A program made the translations under genes and the position numbers. Positions 55,257 to 62,655 of a stretch of 64,000 nt of DNA are shown here, piece by piece. The notes under the pieces were generated by a model. It saw nothing but the letters and a program-made list of their open reading frames with translations, had not been told where the DNA came from and made no database searches. Within the stretch, counting starts at the first letter, position 1. Each line of letters starts with the position of its first letter. The DNA is taken from NCBI RefSeq assembly GCF_002895005.1, contig NZ_POWF01000008.1, forward strand, positions 93,163-157,162, given 5' to 3'. The stretch is from Hanstruepera neustonica. Its GTDB lineage: Bacteria; Bacteroidota; Bacteroidia; Flavobacteriales; Flavobacteriaceae.

Positions 55257-55298
55257 ATTGGCTTTTATTGCCTATTTTGTATCCATAAAACACAGCCT

Positions 55299-55832
55299 AT
55301 GCAATTAGACCTTTTGGTTTCAAGATTTCAGGAACGCGACGAAAAAGCCTTTGAAACCCTTTATGATATGTACAGTAACAGCATGCATGGGGTTATTTAC
55401 AACATTGTCAGGGACCGCGATATTGCCGAAGAAGTCATGCAGGATGTGTTTATCAAAGCCTGGCATAATGCCGATAGTTATTCTGCCAAAAAAGGGCGTT
55501 TTTTCACCTGGCTCATTAATATTGCTCGCTATGCAGCCATAGATAAAACCCGTTCAAAAGCCTTTAAGAATTCTAAAAAAAACCTACAAGCCGAATTTTT
55601 CGTAGATATCCTTGAAAACCAAGACAACCTAAACAGCCAAACCGATGCCATTGGTATCCAAAAATTTGTAAAGAAACTAGCAAAAAAATGCATTGAAGTG
55701 ATTGAGCTGTTGTACTTTAAAGGTTACACCCAAAAAGAAGCTTCTGAAACGTTAGACATGCCTGTGGGCACGATAAAAACACGCAATAGAAATTGTATTA
55801 AGGAATTACGCACCATGTTAGATGTAAACTAA
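55299..55832 (+). CDS. ECF RNA polymerase sigma factor
   Basis: 177 residues. Sigma-70 region 2 (ERDEKAFETLYDMYSNSMHG...VMQDVFIKAWHNADSY) and region 4 HTH (IELLYFKGYTQKEASETLDMPVGTIKTRNR). The next gene, starting at the following base, is its membrane anti-sigma factor. The pairing with an RskA-type protein resembles SigK/RskA systems. Confidence 0.93.
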   Translation: MQLDLLVSRFQERDEKAFETLYDMYSNSMHGVIYNIVRDRDIAEEVMQDVFIKAWHNADSYSAKKGRFFTWLINIARYAAIDKTRSKAFKNSKKNLQAEFFVDILENQDNLNSQTDAIGIQKFVKKLAKKCIEVIELLYFKGYTQKEASETLDMPVGTIKTRNRNCIKELRTMLDVN

Positions 55833-56663
55833 ATGACAAATCAAGAATACATAGAATCTGGAATATTGGAACTATACGTGGCTGGTTCACTCTCTGAAGC
55901 CGAAAACGAAGCGGTGTATAACCGCTTGTTGGAAAATCCCGATTTGTTAACCGAAGTGCTAAAGATTGAGGCTTCTGTGATAAGCCTAACGGCTGCCGTG
56001 AGCCCAAGGGATTCCAAATATCTGTTCCCAGCGGTTAAACAAGCCTTGGGGTTAGATGATACGGACCCCAAAGTCATACCCCTAGACCGTAAACCACGAA
56101 ACCGTTGGTATACTTACACCGGTTGGGCCGCTTCGGTATTATTGGCTGGTGGCTTGATTTGGCTATTCAACCAAAAAAGTGCTTTAGAGTCTGAAATCCA
56201 AACGGTGGAAACCGAACTCAACCAACAGCTAATTGAAAACCAATTGCTAGAAGACCAAATTAGCAAAGCCCAAGTGAGCTTGGAAGAAGCCCAAAAACTA
56301 TTATCTGTAATACGCGATAAGGATATGGTTACCGTGCCTTTGGCCGGACAAGCCGTGTATCCGGAAGCCTATGCCATGGTTTATTGGGATAAGGAGACTA
56401 ACAACATTTACCTAGATGCCCAAGGCTTACCCGAGCCGCCACGTGGTAAGGTGTACCAGGTGTGGTCCTTAACCCTAAACCCATTGACGCCAACCAATTT
56501 AGGCACCATAGACAGTTTTACAACAGATGCTAATAAAATCTTTACCATTAGCAATGCCAATGCCTCCGAAGCCTTTGGTATTACCCTAGAGCCAGCTGGC
56601 GGTAGTGCAAGTCCGACCCTAGAACAATTGTATGCCTTGGGTGCGGTGCAGTCTGCCCCGTAA
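55833..56663 (+). CDS. RskA-like anti-sigma factor
   Basis: 276 residues. A short cytoplasmic sigma-binding region (about 1-55, EYIESGILELYVAGSLSEAENEAV), one transmembrane helix (about 97-112), a coiled coil (about 113-160), and a periplasmic RskA domain (about 165-272, PRGKVYQVWSLTLNPLTPTNLGTI). It starts directly after the sigma gene and should sequester it at the membrane. The signal is unknown. Confidence 0.9.
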   Translation: MTNQEYIESGILELYVAGSLSEAENEAVYNRLLENPDLLTEVLKIEASVISLTAAVSPRDSKYLFPAVKQALGLDDTDPKVIPLDRKPRNRWYTYTGWAASVLLAGGLIWLFNQKSALESEIQTVETELNQQLIENQLLEDQISKAQVSLEEAQKLLSVIRDKDMVTVPLAGQAVYPEAYAMVYWDKETNNIYLDAQGLPEPPRGKVYQVWSLTLNPLTPTNLGTIDSFTTDANKIFTISNANASEAFGITLEPAGGSASPTLEQLYALGAVQSAP

Positions 56664-56731
56664 ATTGATGATTCATGATGCATGACAATCTTAAATATAG
56701 GACAGTGGAAAATCTTGCGGACGATTCCACG

Positions 56732-56758
56732 CCGAAATCATAGCCAAACCGTTGTATA
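56732..56758. repeat. Cassette-array repeat, unit 0 (right end)
   Basis: Ends with ATAGCCAAACCGTTGTAT before the 56782 ORF. The preceding sequence (GACGATTCCACGCCGAAATC) resembles the GAGGATTCAACAAAGTC of unit 3. Confidence 0.65.
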
Positions 56759-56781
56759 CATGCTAAAAAATACCTGACTGA

Positions 56782-57261
56782 ATGGATAAAACAGAAAACA
56801 TTGGAGCTAAAGTTGCACTAATAAACGGAATGACATTCGGTTTGGGATTTTTGTTTATAATAACGTTTATTGGAATACTTTTTTCTGATGGATTACTCGG
56901 ATTAATCGGAATTGGAGCATTGTTGTCCTATAACTACTTATTCATTTCCTTGGCTTTACTATATCTGACTTTGCCAATTGCTCTCTGGATTTTTGGAAAA
57001 AGAAATACCAAAAGTTTAAATCAAGGGAAAAGTATTATAAAAACTTCAGCGGAATTCTCATTTGGTGTGAATTTGATTATATGGATTGTGTTTTTGTTTT
57101 CTCAATTACTACTTGGTGGACTTGAAAATTATTTATATCTGAATTTAATAGTCATTGGAATTATAATCGTTTTAGGCTTTTTAACGACTTATACTTTCGG
57201 GTTTTATATTGTAAAACTTACAAAAGAAAAAATAAAAGCCAATGCACAACACCGGCTATAA
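56782..57261 (+). CDS. Cassette ORF 1: four-helix membrane protein
   Basis: 159 residues with four hydrophobic segments (about 14-35, 42-69, 92-112 and 121-145). No family is recognised. The last codons and stop (QHRL, stop) are encoded by the left end of the following repeat, so the ORF fills the whole space between two repeats. This is the gene-cassette pattern. Confidence 0.7.
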   Translation: MDKTENIGAKVALINGMTFGLGFLFIITFIGILFSDGLLGLIGIGALLSYNYLFISLALLYLTLPIALWIFGKRNTKSLNQGKSIIKTSAEFSFGVNLIIWIVFLFSQLLLGGLENYLYLNLIVIGIIIVLGFLTTYTFGFYIVKLTKEKIKANAQHRL

Positions 57262-57308
57262 TTCAGCGTTTTGATAGCGCAAAACTGAAAAGTAAAATAT
57301 ATTCAGAT
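57244..57308. repeat. Cassette-array repeat, unit 1 (left part)
   Basis: Starts GCACAACACCGGCTATAA, then ATTCAGCGTTTTGATAGCGC, which matches unit 3 (ATTCAGTGTTGCGATACTAC). The right half is missing, so this unit is truncated. Confidence 0.65.
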
Positions 57309-57584
57309 TTGGAAAGAAATAAAATAAAATCAAAAAATAAAATTTTAGTAATATTTGTAGTAATATTCTATGGAGTTTTGGAAGTATTATCTGAAGGTAT
57401 TTATTCAAAATCTGGAATTAGTATTTTAATGATTTTGGGAGGAATATTATTAACTATAATACCAAATACGGAGGAATCATTTTTAAATGGAACTCAAATA
57501 TTTGGAATTCTTATCGCGATATTTGGAGGTGTTATTTTTTACAAAAAAGTAAAAGAAAAACTGAATAAAAAAAACGTTGAGTAA
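57309..57584 (+). CDS. Cassette ORF 2: small membrane protein
   Basis: 91 residues from a TTG; no ATG is available near it. About three hydrophobic segments and a Lys-rich tail (KKVKEKLNKKNVE). Unrecognised. It lies between repeat units 1 and 2. Confidence 0.55.
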   Translation: MERNKIKSKNKILVIFVVIFYGVLEVLSEGIYSKSGISILMILGGILLTIIPNTEESFLNGTQIFGILIAIFGGVIFYKKVKEKLNKKNVE

Positions 57585-57680
57585 CAATGTATAGTCGTAT
57601 TTGCTTCGCCAACCGCTGTGCTCGTGTAACACAATGCAATCGAAGATTCAACGAAGTTAAACCATAGCCAAACTGGTGTG
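57581..57680. repeat. Cassette-array repeat, unit 2
   Basis: Starts GTAACAATGTATAGTCG, contains CGCTGTGCTCGTGTAACAC and CGAAGATTCAACGAAGTTAA, and ends CCATAGCCAAACTGGTGT. The middle is shared with unit 4. Confidence 0.7.
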
Positions 57681-58121
57681 ATTCAAAAAAAAAGCGAAAT
57701 GAACATTCAAGAAGGATTTAAGATTGACGAACCCGATATTTTCATTCCATGGGATATTGATGAACAGACATTGGCTCAAAAACTGAATGTACACAACTTT
57801 AAGCGTGTAACTACAGGGTATTATACCATTTCATGCAAATCGTTAAATGGACTGAATTGTATTCTTGGATTTCACTTCGAGCCTCGAGAAAATGGAATTT
57901 TAAATGAATTGGAGTTTTTTAGAACGGACTACAGTGACCCAAAAAAATCATTTAACGACTTCCAATCTCATTTCGTGAATGAATTTGGAAATCCAACATC
58001 GGAATCTAACGGAACCGAGGGATTTAAAAATTATGTATGGAATTTCAAGACAGTTCAAATTGTCCATTATGTGTTCGATAGATTTGGACTAGAAGAACAT
58101 ATGAGAATTAAAAGAATATAA
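57678..58121 (+). CDS. Cassette ORF 3: soluble protein, unknown function
   Basis: 147 residues from GTG; an ATG at 57699 would give 140. Predicted alpha/beta cytoplasmic protein with no signal peptide or known motif (IFIPWDIDEQTLAQKL, CILGFHFEPRENG). Unrecognised. Flanked by units 2 and 3. Confidence 0.6.
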   Translation: MIQKKSEMNIQEGFKIDEPDIFIPWDIDEQTLAQKLNVHNFKRVTTGYYTISCKSLNGLNCILGFHFEPRENGILNELEFFRTDYSDPKKSFNDFQSHFVNEFGNPTSESNGTEGFKNYVWNFKTVQIVHYVFDRFGLEEHMRIKRI

Positions 58122-58134
58122 AAGCATGAAATTT

Positions 58135-58294
58135 CAACATTGGTATAATTCAGTGTTGCGATACTACAAAAACAAAAAGTAAAACCTATATTTAAACTGA
58201 TTTCTCTGCGGAATAGTCCTCTCACCTGCGCAAAACTTTGGTGAGCCAAGACGGAGGATTCAACAAAGTCAAACCATAGCCAAACCGTTGCCGA
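58135..58294. repeat. Cassette-array repeat, unit 3
   Basis: About 160 nt. Starts CAACATTGGTATAATTCAGT and ends ACCATAGCCAAACCGTTG. The two ends are inverted relatives (AAC...TAT and ATA...GTT). An inner stem region CCTGCGCAAAACTTTGG is present. Confidence 0.7.
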
Positions 58295-58299
58295 CAATA

Positions 58300-58884
58300 T
58301 TGAAAAAACTACTTCAAATAATAATTTTAGTGTTAATCATTTCCTGTGATTCAAAAAAAAGCACACCTGATTTAGCTGATAAGGAATTTGAAGTTTGCAT
58401 AGAATTAGAATACTCAAACCGAATTGAAATCGGACCCGCAGGTGGAAATTTAACTGTCAAAAAGAACATTCATAAACTATTGGAACAGGCTTTAGTTAAA
58501 AAAGGTTATTTGACTGATACAACCAAAAATGGATATCTAAACCTATTTAACCAAATTAAACAGAGTGACATTGATTCTGACTTTTTTGACCAATTCAAAA
58601 TACAACTTGGATTTGACCCATTTCCCTTATTCCCTTTTATTGGGCAAGCGCAACTAAAATGCTATGACCAAGTTGTATTAAGAAAAGAGATGGTCTACAA
58701 AACAAGTTGGCAATATAATGTAATGGAATCCTTATGGGAAATTGAAAAATCTGGAGACTTAAATTTCAATGATGATAATTTAGCTAATGCTTTAATGAGT
58801 ATTCCTGAAGATAAATTTGAACTTTTGATATACCGAAAATTGTTTCTTGATGTTATATATATTTATCATAACTTTAATAAATAA
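58300..58884 (+). CDS. Cassette ORF 4: lipoprotein, unknown function
   Basis: About 194 residues from the TTG at 58300, which gives the signal MKKLLQIIILVLIISC with a lipobox; a TTG at 58288 is the longer alternative and falls inside the repeat. The mature part is mixed alpha/beta without a recognised domain. The start codon is the base-level edge of repeat unit 3. Confidence 0.62.
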   Translation: MKKLLQIIILVLIISCDSKKSTPDLADKEFEVCIELEYSNRIEIGPAGGNLTVKKNIHKLLEQALVKKGYLTDTTKNGYLNLFNQIKQSDIDSDFFDQFKIQLGFDPFPLFPFIGQAQLKCYDQVVLRKEMVYKTSWQYNVMESLWEIEKSGDLNFNDDNLANALMSIPEDKFELLIYRKLFLDVIYIYHNFNK

Positions 58885-58892
58885 AAATACTG

Positions 58893-59009
58893 TAGGCAAC
58901 ACCAGCTATTGTTCCGTGCTTCTGACTTTGCCTTGCCAGTCACTGTGCTCGTGTCACGCAACGCAATCGAAGATTCAACAAAGTTAAACCATAGCCAAAA
59001 TGTTGGCAG
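58893..59009. repeat. Cassette-array repeat, unit 4
   Basis: Starts TAGGCAACACCAGCTATT and ends CCATAGCCAAAATGTTGGCA. The outermost bases GGCAACA and TGTTGGC pair nearly perfectly, as do AGCTAT and ATAGCC. Confidence 0.72.
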
Positions 59010-59018
59010 AAATTAAAA

Positions 59019-59360
59019 ATGAACGAATCACACATACAAGATAGAATTTGGAGAATTGTAGATGGAGTGCCATTAAAATTAAGCAATGTGACAATTAAGA
59101 CAACCGATTCGAATAAACTACTTGTGACAGGTTGGACGAACACTGTTCATTATGAAAACATTAAAAAAGATTCTGTATTAAGAGAATTGGAAGAGTTAAA
59201 AGCGACATTCAATGACCTGACCGAAAGATTTGTAGACTTGAAGACAATAATTGCAAAGAATAATTTAGTAGTAGAATTTCATATGGCATATGATGACGCA
59301 GGAAAAGTTGGAATTGAACTTTGCTCTGAACTTAATGGAAAACTAAATTGGTATTTATAG
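59019..59360 (+). CDS. Cassette ORF 5: small soluble protein, unknown function
   Basis: 113 residues starting 10 nt after repeat unit 4. Mixed alpha/beta with a helical middle (VLRELEELKATFNDLTERF). No recognised family. A unit 5 left end follows it. Confidence 0.6.
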   Translation: MNESHIQDRIWRIVDGVPLKLSNVTIKTTDSNKLLVTGWTNTVHYENIKKDSVLRELEELKATFNDLTERFVDLKTIIAKNNLVVEFHMAYDDAGKVGIELCSELNGKLNWYL

Positions 59361-59379
59361 AAAAAATAAAATACTATTT

Positions 59380-59442
59380 ACAACACCAGCTATAAGTTCA
59401 TTGCTTCTGACTTTAATTCGCCAGGTGCTGTACTCATTTAGC
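59380..59442. repeat. Cassette-array repeat, unit 5 (left part)
   Basis: Starts TACAACACCAGCTATAAG, then TTGCTTCTGACTTTAATTCG, as in unit 4. The right half is missing; chromosome-like sequence resumes. Confidence 0.68.
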
Positions 59443-59472
59443 AAACAAACCACCCATAAAAACGTAAACAAC

Positions 59473-59964
59473 ATGGTACTACAAAAACTTCAATTTATTT
59501 TTTTTACCGCCATACTGCTCAATAGTGCATTAGGGTATTCTCAAGAAACCTATCCAGATATTTTAAACAGGGCTTATGTGCCAGTTAATCAAGAACTCTA
59601 TGACACGATTGTAGCCCTAGATAAAAAACTATTTGATGCCTACAATTCTTGTGATATGGCCACGCAAGAAGCCCTCTATTCAGAAGATTTGGAGTTTTAT
59701 CACGATCAAGGCGGTTTAGTGACTTCAAAACAGCAAGTTTTAACCGCACTGGAAAACAATATTTGCGGGAAGGTAACCAGAACATTAATTGAAGGTAGTA
59801 TTGAGGTTTATCCTATAAAAGACTTTGGAGCTGTTGAAATAGGATACCATACGTTCAATAATAAAAATACACCCGAAAATAAATCAAAAGCTAGTAGATT
59901 TATTGTGGTTTGGAAACAAACCAATGACCATTGGACGGTTTCAAGAGTTATCAGTCTTCATTAA
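59473..59964 (+). CDS. Secreted SnoaL/NTF2-like (DUF4440) protein
   Basis: 163 residues from the ATG at 59473, chosen for its signal peptide (MVLQKLQFIFFTAILLNSALG) and because an upstream TTG lies in repeat unit 5. The fold pattern LDKKLFDAYNSCDMATQEALYSEDLEFYHDQGG fits the DUF4440/nuclear-transport-factor-2-like family. Ligand and reaction are unknown. Confidence 0.8.
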   Translation: MVLQKLQFIFFTAILLNSALGYSQETYPDILNRAYVPVNQELYDTIVALDKKLFDAYNSCDMATQEALYSEDLEFYHDQGGLVTSKQQVLTALENNICGKVTRTLIEGSIEVYPIKDFGAVEIGYHTFNNKNTPENKSKASRFIVVWKQTNDHWTVSRVISLH

Positions 59965-59987
59965 AATAATTATTTAGATCCTGAAAT

Positions 59988-60105
59988 TGTCATTGCGAGC
60001 TTTTCGACTGTCGCTCAAGACAGGCTAAAGCGAAGCAATCTCACAACCGAAAGGTTCATTGTACAGATTACTTCGTCGTTTGTACCTCACTCCTCGTAAT
60101 GACGG
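59988..60105. repeat. CATTGCGAG palindromic repeat, copy 1
   Basis: Starts TGTCATTGCGAGC and ends CTCGTAATGACG. The inner part has TCGACTGTCGCTCAAGACAG and GCGAAGCAATCTC. Confidence 0.8.
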
Positions 60106-60234
60106 AAAGTGTCTTTGGATGAAGTCGTCATTAAGACCAATACCTTATCAACAACCACTTGTTAAAAACTTGTTTTTTAAGGGTTTACAGCTTAAACCAT
60201 TAGGCTTTAATTTTAAGATAACAACTTAAATTTT

Positions 60235-60504
60235 ATGCCTATGGGAAACAAACCAAACCCAGAGCGTCCACAGTCAGCAACCTTGATTATGGATGCCCAG
60301 ATGATTGCCAATGAAGCATGGTACACCACTGGTGATATCATGCAACTCTTCAAAATTAGCCGCAGTAGCGTGTATAGGCTTCGCATGAGCAAGCAGCTAC
60401 CCTCCTGTCAATTGGGCGGAACTATTGTGTTCCCCAAAAGCCTCATTAACAAAGTGCTTTTGGACAAAGCCTTAAGCCAGGCCAAAGGTTTTTTTGAAGA
60501 GTGA
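60235..60504 (+). CDS. Excisionase-like helix-turn-helix protein
   Basis: 89 residues. HTH of the MerR/excisionase (HTH_17) type: WYTTGDIMQLFKISRSSVYRLRMSKQLPSCQLGGTIVFPKSLI. Such proteins are often recombination directionality factors or regulators in mobile DNA. It is followed by a terminator and lies 2.2 kb upstream of a tyrosine recombinase with palindromic repeats between them. Confidence 0.82.
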   Translation: MPMGNKPNPERPQSATLIMDAQMIANEAWYTTGDIMQLFKISRSSVYRLRMSKQLPSCQLGGTIVFPKSLINKVLLDKALSQAKGFFEE

Positions 60505-60553
60505 ATGGCGAGCCGTCTGTATGGTTTTCTCCCAATAACTCATGTTAATAGCA

Positions 60554-60587
60554 AAAGGTCTTTACGGTTGCGTAAAGACCTTTTTTT
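60554..60587 (+). terminator. Terminator of the HTH gene
   Basis: AAAGGTCTTTAC and GTAAAGACCTTT form a perfect 12-bp stem with a 6-nt loop and a T-run. Confidence 0.9.
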
Positions 60588-60594
60588 AATATCG

Positions 60595-60689
60595 GTCATT
60601 GCGAGGGAGGCACTACCCAAGCAATCGTTGATTCCACCTAACGACTATGAGATTGCCTCCCACTTCGTGCCTCGTGGTCGTAATGACGT
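60595..60689. repeat. CATTGCGAG palindromic repeat, copy 2
   Basis: Outer arms GTCATTGCGAGG and TCGTAATGACG. With copy 3 it spans most of the gene-free stretch 60505-60892; an open frame here is repeat-derived and not a gene. Confidence 0.82.
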
Positions 60690-60728
60690 TCTTCTATTGT
60701 TACCAACAAAGAAAAATAAAAACGCTAG

Positions 60729-60839
60729 CGTCATTGCGAGGGAGGCACGACCGAAGCAATCCGTTGGTTCAACCTATCGACTATGAGATTGCTTCGCTTT
60801 AGCCTGTCTTGAGCGACAGTCGAAAGGCTCGCAATGACG
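60729..60839. repeat. CATTGCGAG palindromic repeat, copy 3
   Basis: Arms CGTCATTGCGAG and CTCGCAATGACG are perfectly complementary. The middle includes CTTGAGCGACAGTCGAAAGG, the inverse of part of copy 1. Confidence 0.85.
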
Positions 60840-60861
60840 CTATATTTTCATTTCAGCACTC

Positions 60862-60873
60862 CTCGCAATGACG
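60862..60873. repeat. Solitary arm of the CATTGCGAG repeat
   Basis: CTCGCAATGACG alone, 19 nt beyond the 3' end of the GIY-YIG gene. It is the inverse of the arm that opens copy 4 at 61215. Confidence 0.75.
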
Positions 60874-60892
60874 TTTACATAGCAATGGTAAA

Positions 60893-61192
60893 CTAATCAA
60901 AATAAAACAACCAGCCATCCGAAAGGTCATTCCATTGAGGATTATCTGCTTCAATTAATCTCATTTTTCGAGTTCTATTTCCTGCCTTTATTTGCTTTTC
61001 CCTTGCAATAGCCTGATTGATATCGGTAAAGGTTTCGTAGTAAACCAGTTTGTCACAATTATATTTTGAAGCAAATCCCTTATAAGCTTTTGTTTTATGC
61101 TGATAAATTCGTTTTAATAAGTCACTGGTCACACCAACATAAATAACAGTGTTATTTTTATTTGCCAAAAAATATACATAAGACATTTTCAT
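60893..61192 (-). CDS. GIY-YIG family nuclease, small form
   Basis: 99 residues, a single GIY-YIG domain like UPF0213/YhbQ. Motifs: YVYFLANKNNTVIYVGVTSDLLKRIYQHK (catalytic Tyr, Gly and Arg), a Glu in AIAREKQIKAGNR and a Lys/Arg-rich end. Upstream, 22 nt separate its start from a CGTCATTGCGAG arm at 61215; downstream, 19 nt separate its stop from the inverted arm at 60862-60873. The gene therefore sits inside the palindromic repeat array like a cargo or mobility gene. DNA cleavage is inferred from the family. Confidence 0.87.
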   Translation of the reverse strand: MKMSYVYFLANKNNTVIYVGVTSDLLKRIYQHKTKAYKGFASKYNCDKLVYYETFTDINQAIAREKQIKAGNRTRKMRLIEADNPQWNDLSDGWLFYFD

Positions 61193-61214
61193 AAGAAATA
61201 AGATACAATTTTTT

Positions 61215-61311
61215 CGTCATTGCGAGGGAGGCACGACCGAAGTAATCCGTTGGTTCAACCTATCGACTATGAGATTGCTTCGTCGTTCGTTCCTCTCTCC
61301 TCGCAATGACG
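61215..61311. repeat. CATTGCGAG palindromic repeat, copy 4
   Basis: Arms CGTCATTGCGAG and CTCGCAATGACG. It begins 22 nt upstream of the GIY-YIG start codon. Confidence 0.85.
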
Positions 61312-61351
61312 TTCTTAATACGTTACAAATAAAGAAAAATAAAAACCCTTG

Positions 61352-61467
61352 CGTCATTGCGAGGGAGGCACGACCGAAGCAATCCGTTGGTTCAACCTAT
61401 CGATTATGAGATTGCCTGCCTGTCGGCAGACAGGCTTCCCACTTCGTTCCTCGTGGTCGCAATGACG
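61352..61467. repeat. CATTGCGAG palindromic repeat, copy 5
   Basis: Same arms, with an inner nested palindrome GCCTGTCGGCAGACAGGC. The spacer before it, TTCTTAATACGTTACAAATA onward, is repeated before copy 6, giving a 156-bp tandem period. Confidence 0.85.
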
Positions 61468-61507
61468 TTCTTAATACGTTACAAATAAAGAAAAATAAAA
61501 ACCCTAG

Positions 61508-61624
61508 CGTCATTGCGAGGGAGGCACGACCGAAGCAATCCGTTGGTTCAGCCTATCGACTGTGAGATTGCCTGCCTGTCGGCAGACAGGCTTCCCACTT
61601 CGTGCCTCTCTCCTCGCAATGACG
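61508..61624. repeat. CATTGCGAG palindromic repeat, copy 6
   Basis: Nearly identical to copy 5, including GCCTGTCGGCAGACAGGC. The gene-free stretch 61193-61706 consists of copies 4-6, their spacers and a terminator. Confidence 0.85.
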
Positions 61625-61651
61625 TGTTTAGCCTGTACGGAATACCCACAA

Positions 61652-61687
61652 AAAAAAGGCCCTTGCACAACAGCAAAGACCTTTTTT
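61652..61687 (-). terminator. Terminator of the DUF6266 gene
   Basis: AAGGCCCTTGC and GCAAAGACCTT pair imperfectly. A T-run follows on the minus strand. Confidence 0.72.
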
Positions 61688-61706
61688 AAACTATCTAGTC
61701 TTGGGA

Positions 61707-62348
61707 TTACAACACCGTAACCGCACCCAAATAGGTGCTTGTGGCCGCCAGTTTACCGGTTTCGGTTACAAAGCTAGCCCATACCTGTACCTCCTGCCCG
61801 GCCATAAAGCCGGGTAAGGTTAATTGCACGGCGGTTTCCTCGCGGGTGCCCACAAACTCAAAAATTTGATACAGTTGGGTTGCGGGTGCAAACACCACGG
61901 CTACCAATTGGTCTAAAGGGCTGGCATTACCCTGCCCGCTATTGTCTGCCCAACCTAGGTCTAATACCTGGTTGGCAGCAGCAGCCAGCGTGGGTGTTTC
62001 CATGCCGCGCAAATCGCCTTTACTAATGAGCACCTTGGTAAAGTCTATTTCAAAACCACCGGGAATAGCCGTTAGGGCCTCGGTTAAATGGTAGGCTGTT
62101 GCCAGGTTGTAAGGCGATTTAACACCTTGCTTTTTGCCAAAGTACTTGCTTAACAACCCACGCAGGGGTGTTAAGAAGGTAACCACGGTTTTAAAACGCT
62201 CGCGTTGTAGTAGTTGGTCTTCGGTAGGTTTGTAGTCGCCACGCTGTGGTAAACTACGCATGATATTTTGACCTCTCCAACGGGCGCCAACTACGTTGCC
62301 CACTTTACCGGAGAATCCGCCTAAAATACCTTTTTCAAAAGTTGCCAT
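61707..62348 (-). CDS. DUF6266 family protein
   Basis: 213 residues from the ATG at 62348, where the family-typical MATFEKGILGGFSGKVGNVVGARWRG begins; an open frame continues upstream only because the iterons lack stops. The rest is beta-rich with a helical middle. The codon use is richer in G and C than most neighbours, which hints at transfer. DUF6266 proteins are widespread in Bacteroidota and their function is unknown. Confidence 0.82.
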   Translation of the reverse strand: MATFEKGILGGFSGKVGNVVGARWRGQNIMRSLPQRGDYKPTEDQLLQRERFKTVVTFLTPLRGLLSKYFGKKQGVKSPYNLATAYHLTEALTAIPGGFEIDFTKVLISKGDLRGMETPTLAAAANQVLDLGWADNSGQGNASPLDQLVAVVFAPATQLYQIFEFVGTREETAVQLTLPGFMAGQEVQVWASFVTETGKLAATSTYLGAVTVL

Positions 62349-62413
62349 AAGCATAAAATTTGGGGTTAAACATGCAGCCAAAGTAGGTGCTAATGGTTTA
62401 AGTACCAAGACCG

Positions 62414-62470
62414 TGACACATATTGACACACATTGACACATATTGACACACATTGACACCATTTGACACA
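62414..62470. repeat. 10-nt iterons (TGACACAYAT)
   Basis: About six tandem copies of TGACACA followed by TAT or CAT. Inside the gene-free stretch 62349-62655, upstream of both the DUF6266 gene (minus) and the recombinase (plus). Confidence 0.85.
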
Positions 62471-62492
62471 AATTCATGATTTTTAGGGGGTT

Positions 62493-62523
62493 TTGTTCGA
62501 GTGTTGTTCGAGGATTGTTCGAG
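62493..62523. repeat. TTGTTCGAG short repeats
   Basis: TTGTTCGAG occurs three times at intervals of about 12-14 nt, with a diverged inverse (TTCTCGAA) at about 62552. This could be a binding site cluster for a recombinase or regulator. Confidence 0.65.
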
Positions 62524-62655
62524 AATGGGCTTTAAAAATGCAGTTTTTAGGGAGGATTCTCGAAGGATTGTGGAAGAAGCTTATCAAAAATTGAGGATTA
62601 ACGGGTCTTCGGGCTATTGTTTATAGCTATTTTATTTGTTATATTTCAATAAAAA

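Noticed and set aside
56664..59442. Toxin-antitoxin or phage-defence system among the cassette ORFs
   Set aside because: None of the five ORFs shows a recognisable toxin, nuclease or antitoxin motif; calling them that would be a guess.
60505..60786. Open frame of 93 codons after the HTH gene
   Set aside because: It runs through a terminator and two palindromic repeats, and its protein is the translated repeat.
62414..62470. Possible CRISPR array
   Set aside because: The repeat unit is 10 nt with no spacers, and no cas gene is present.
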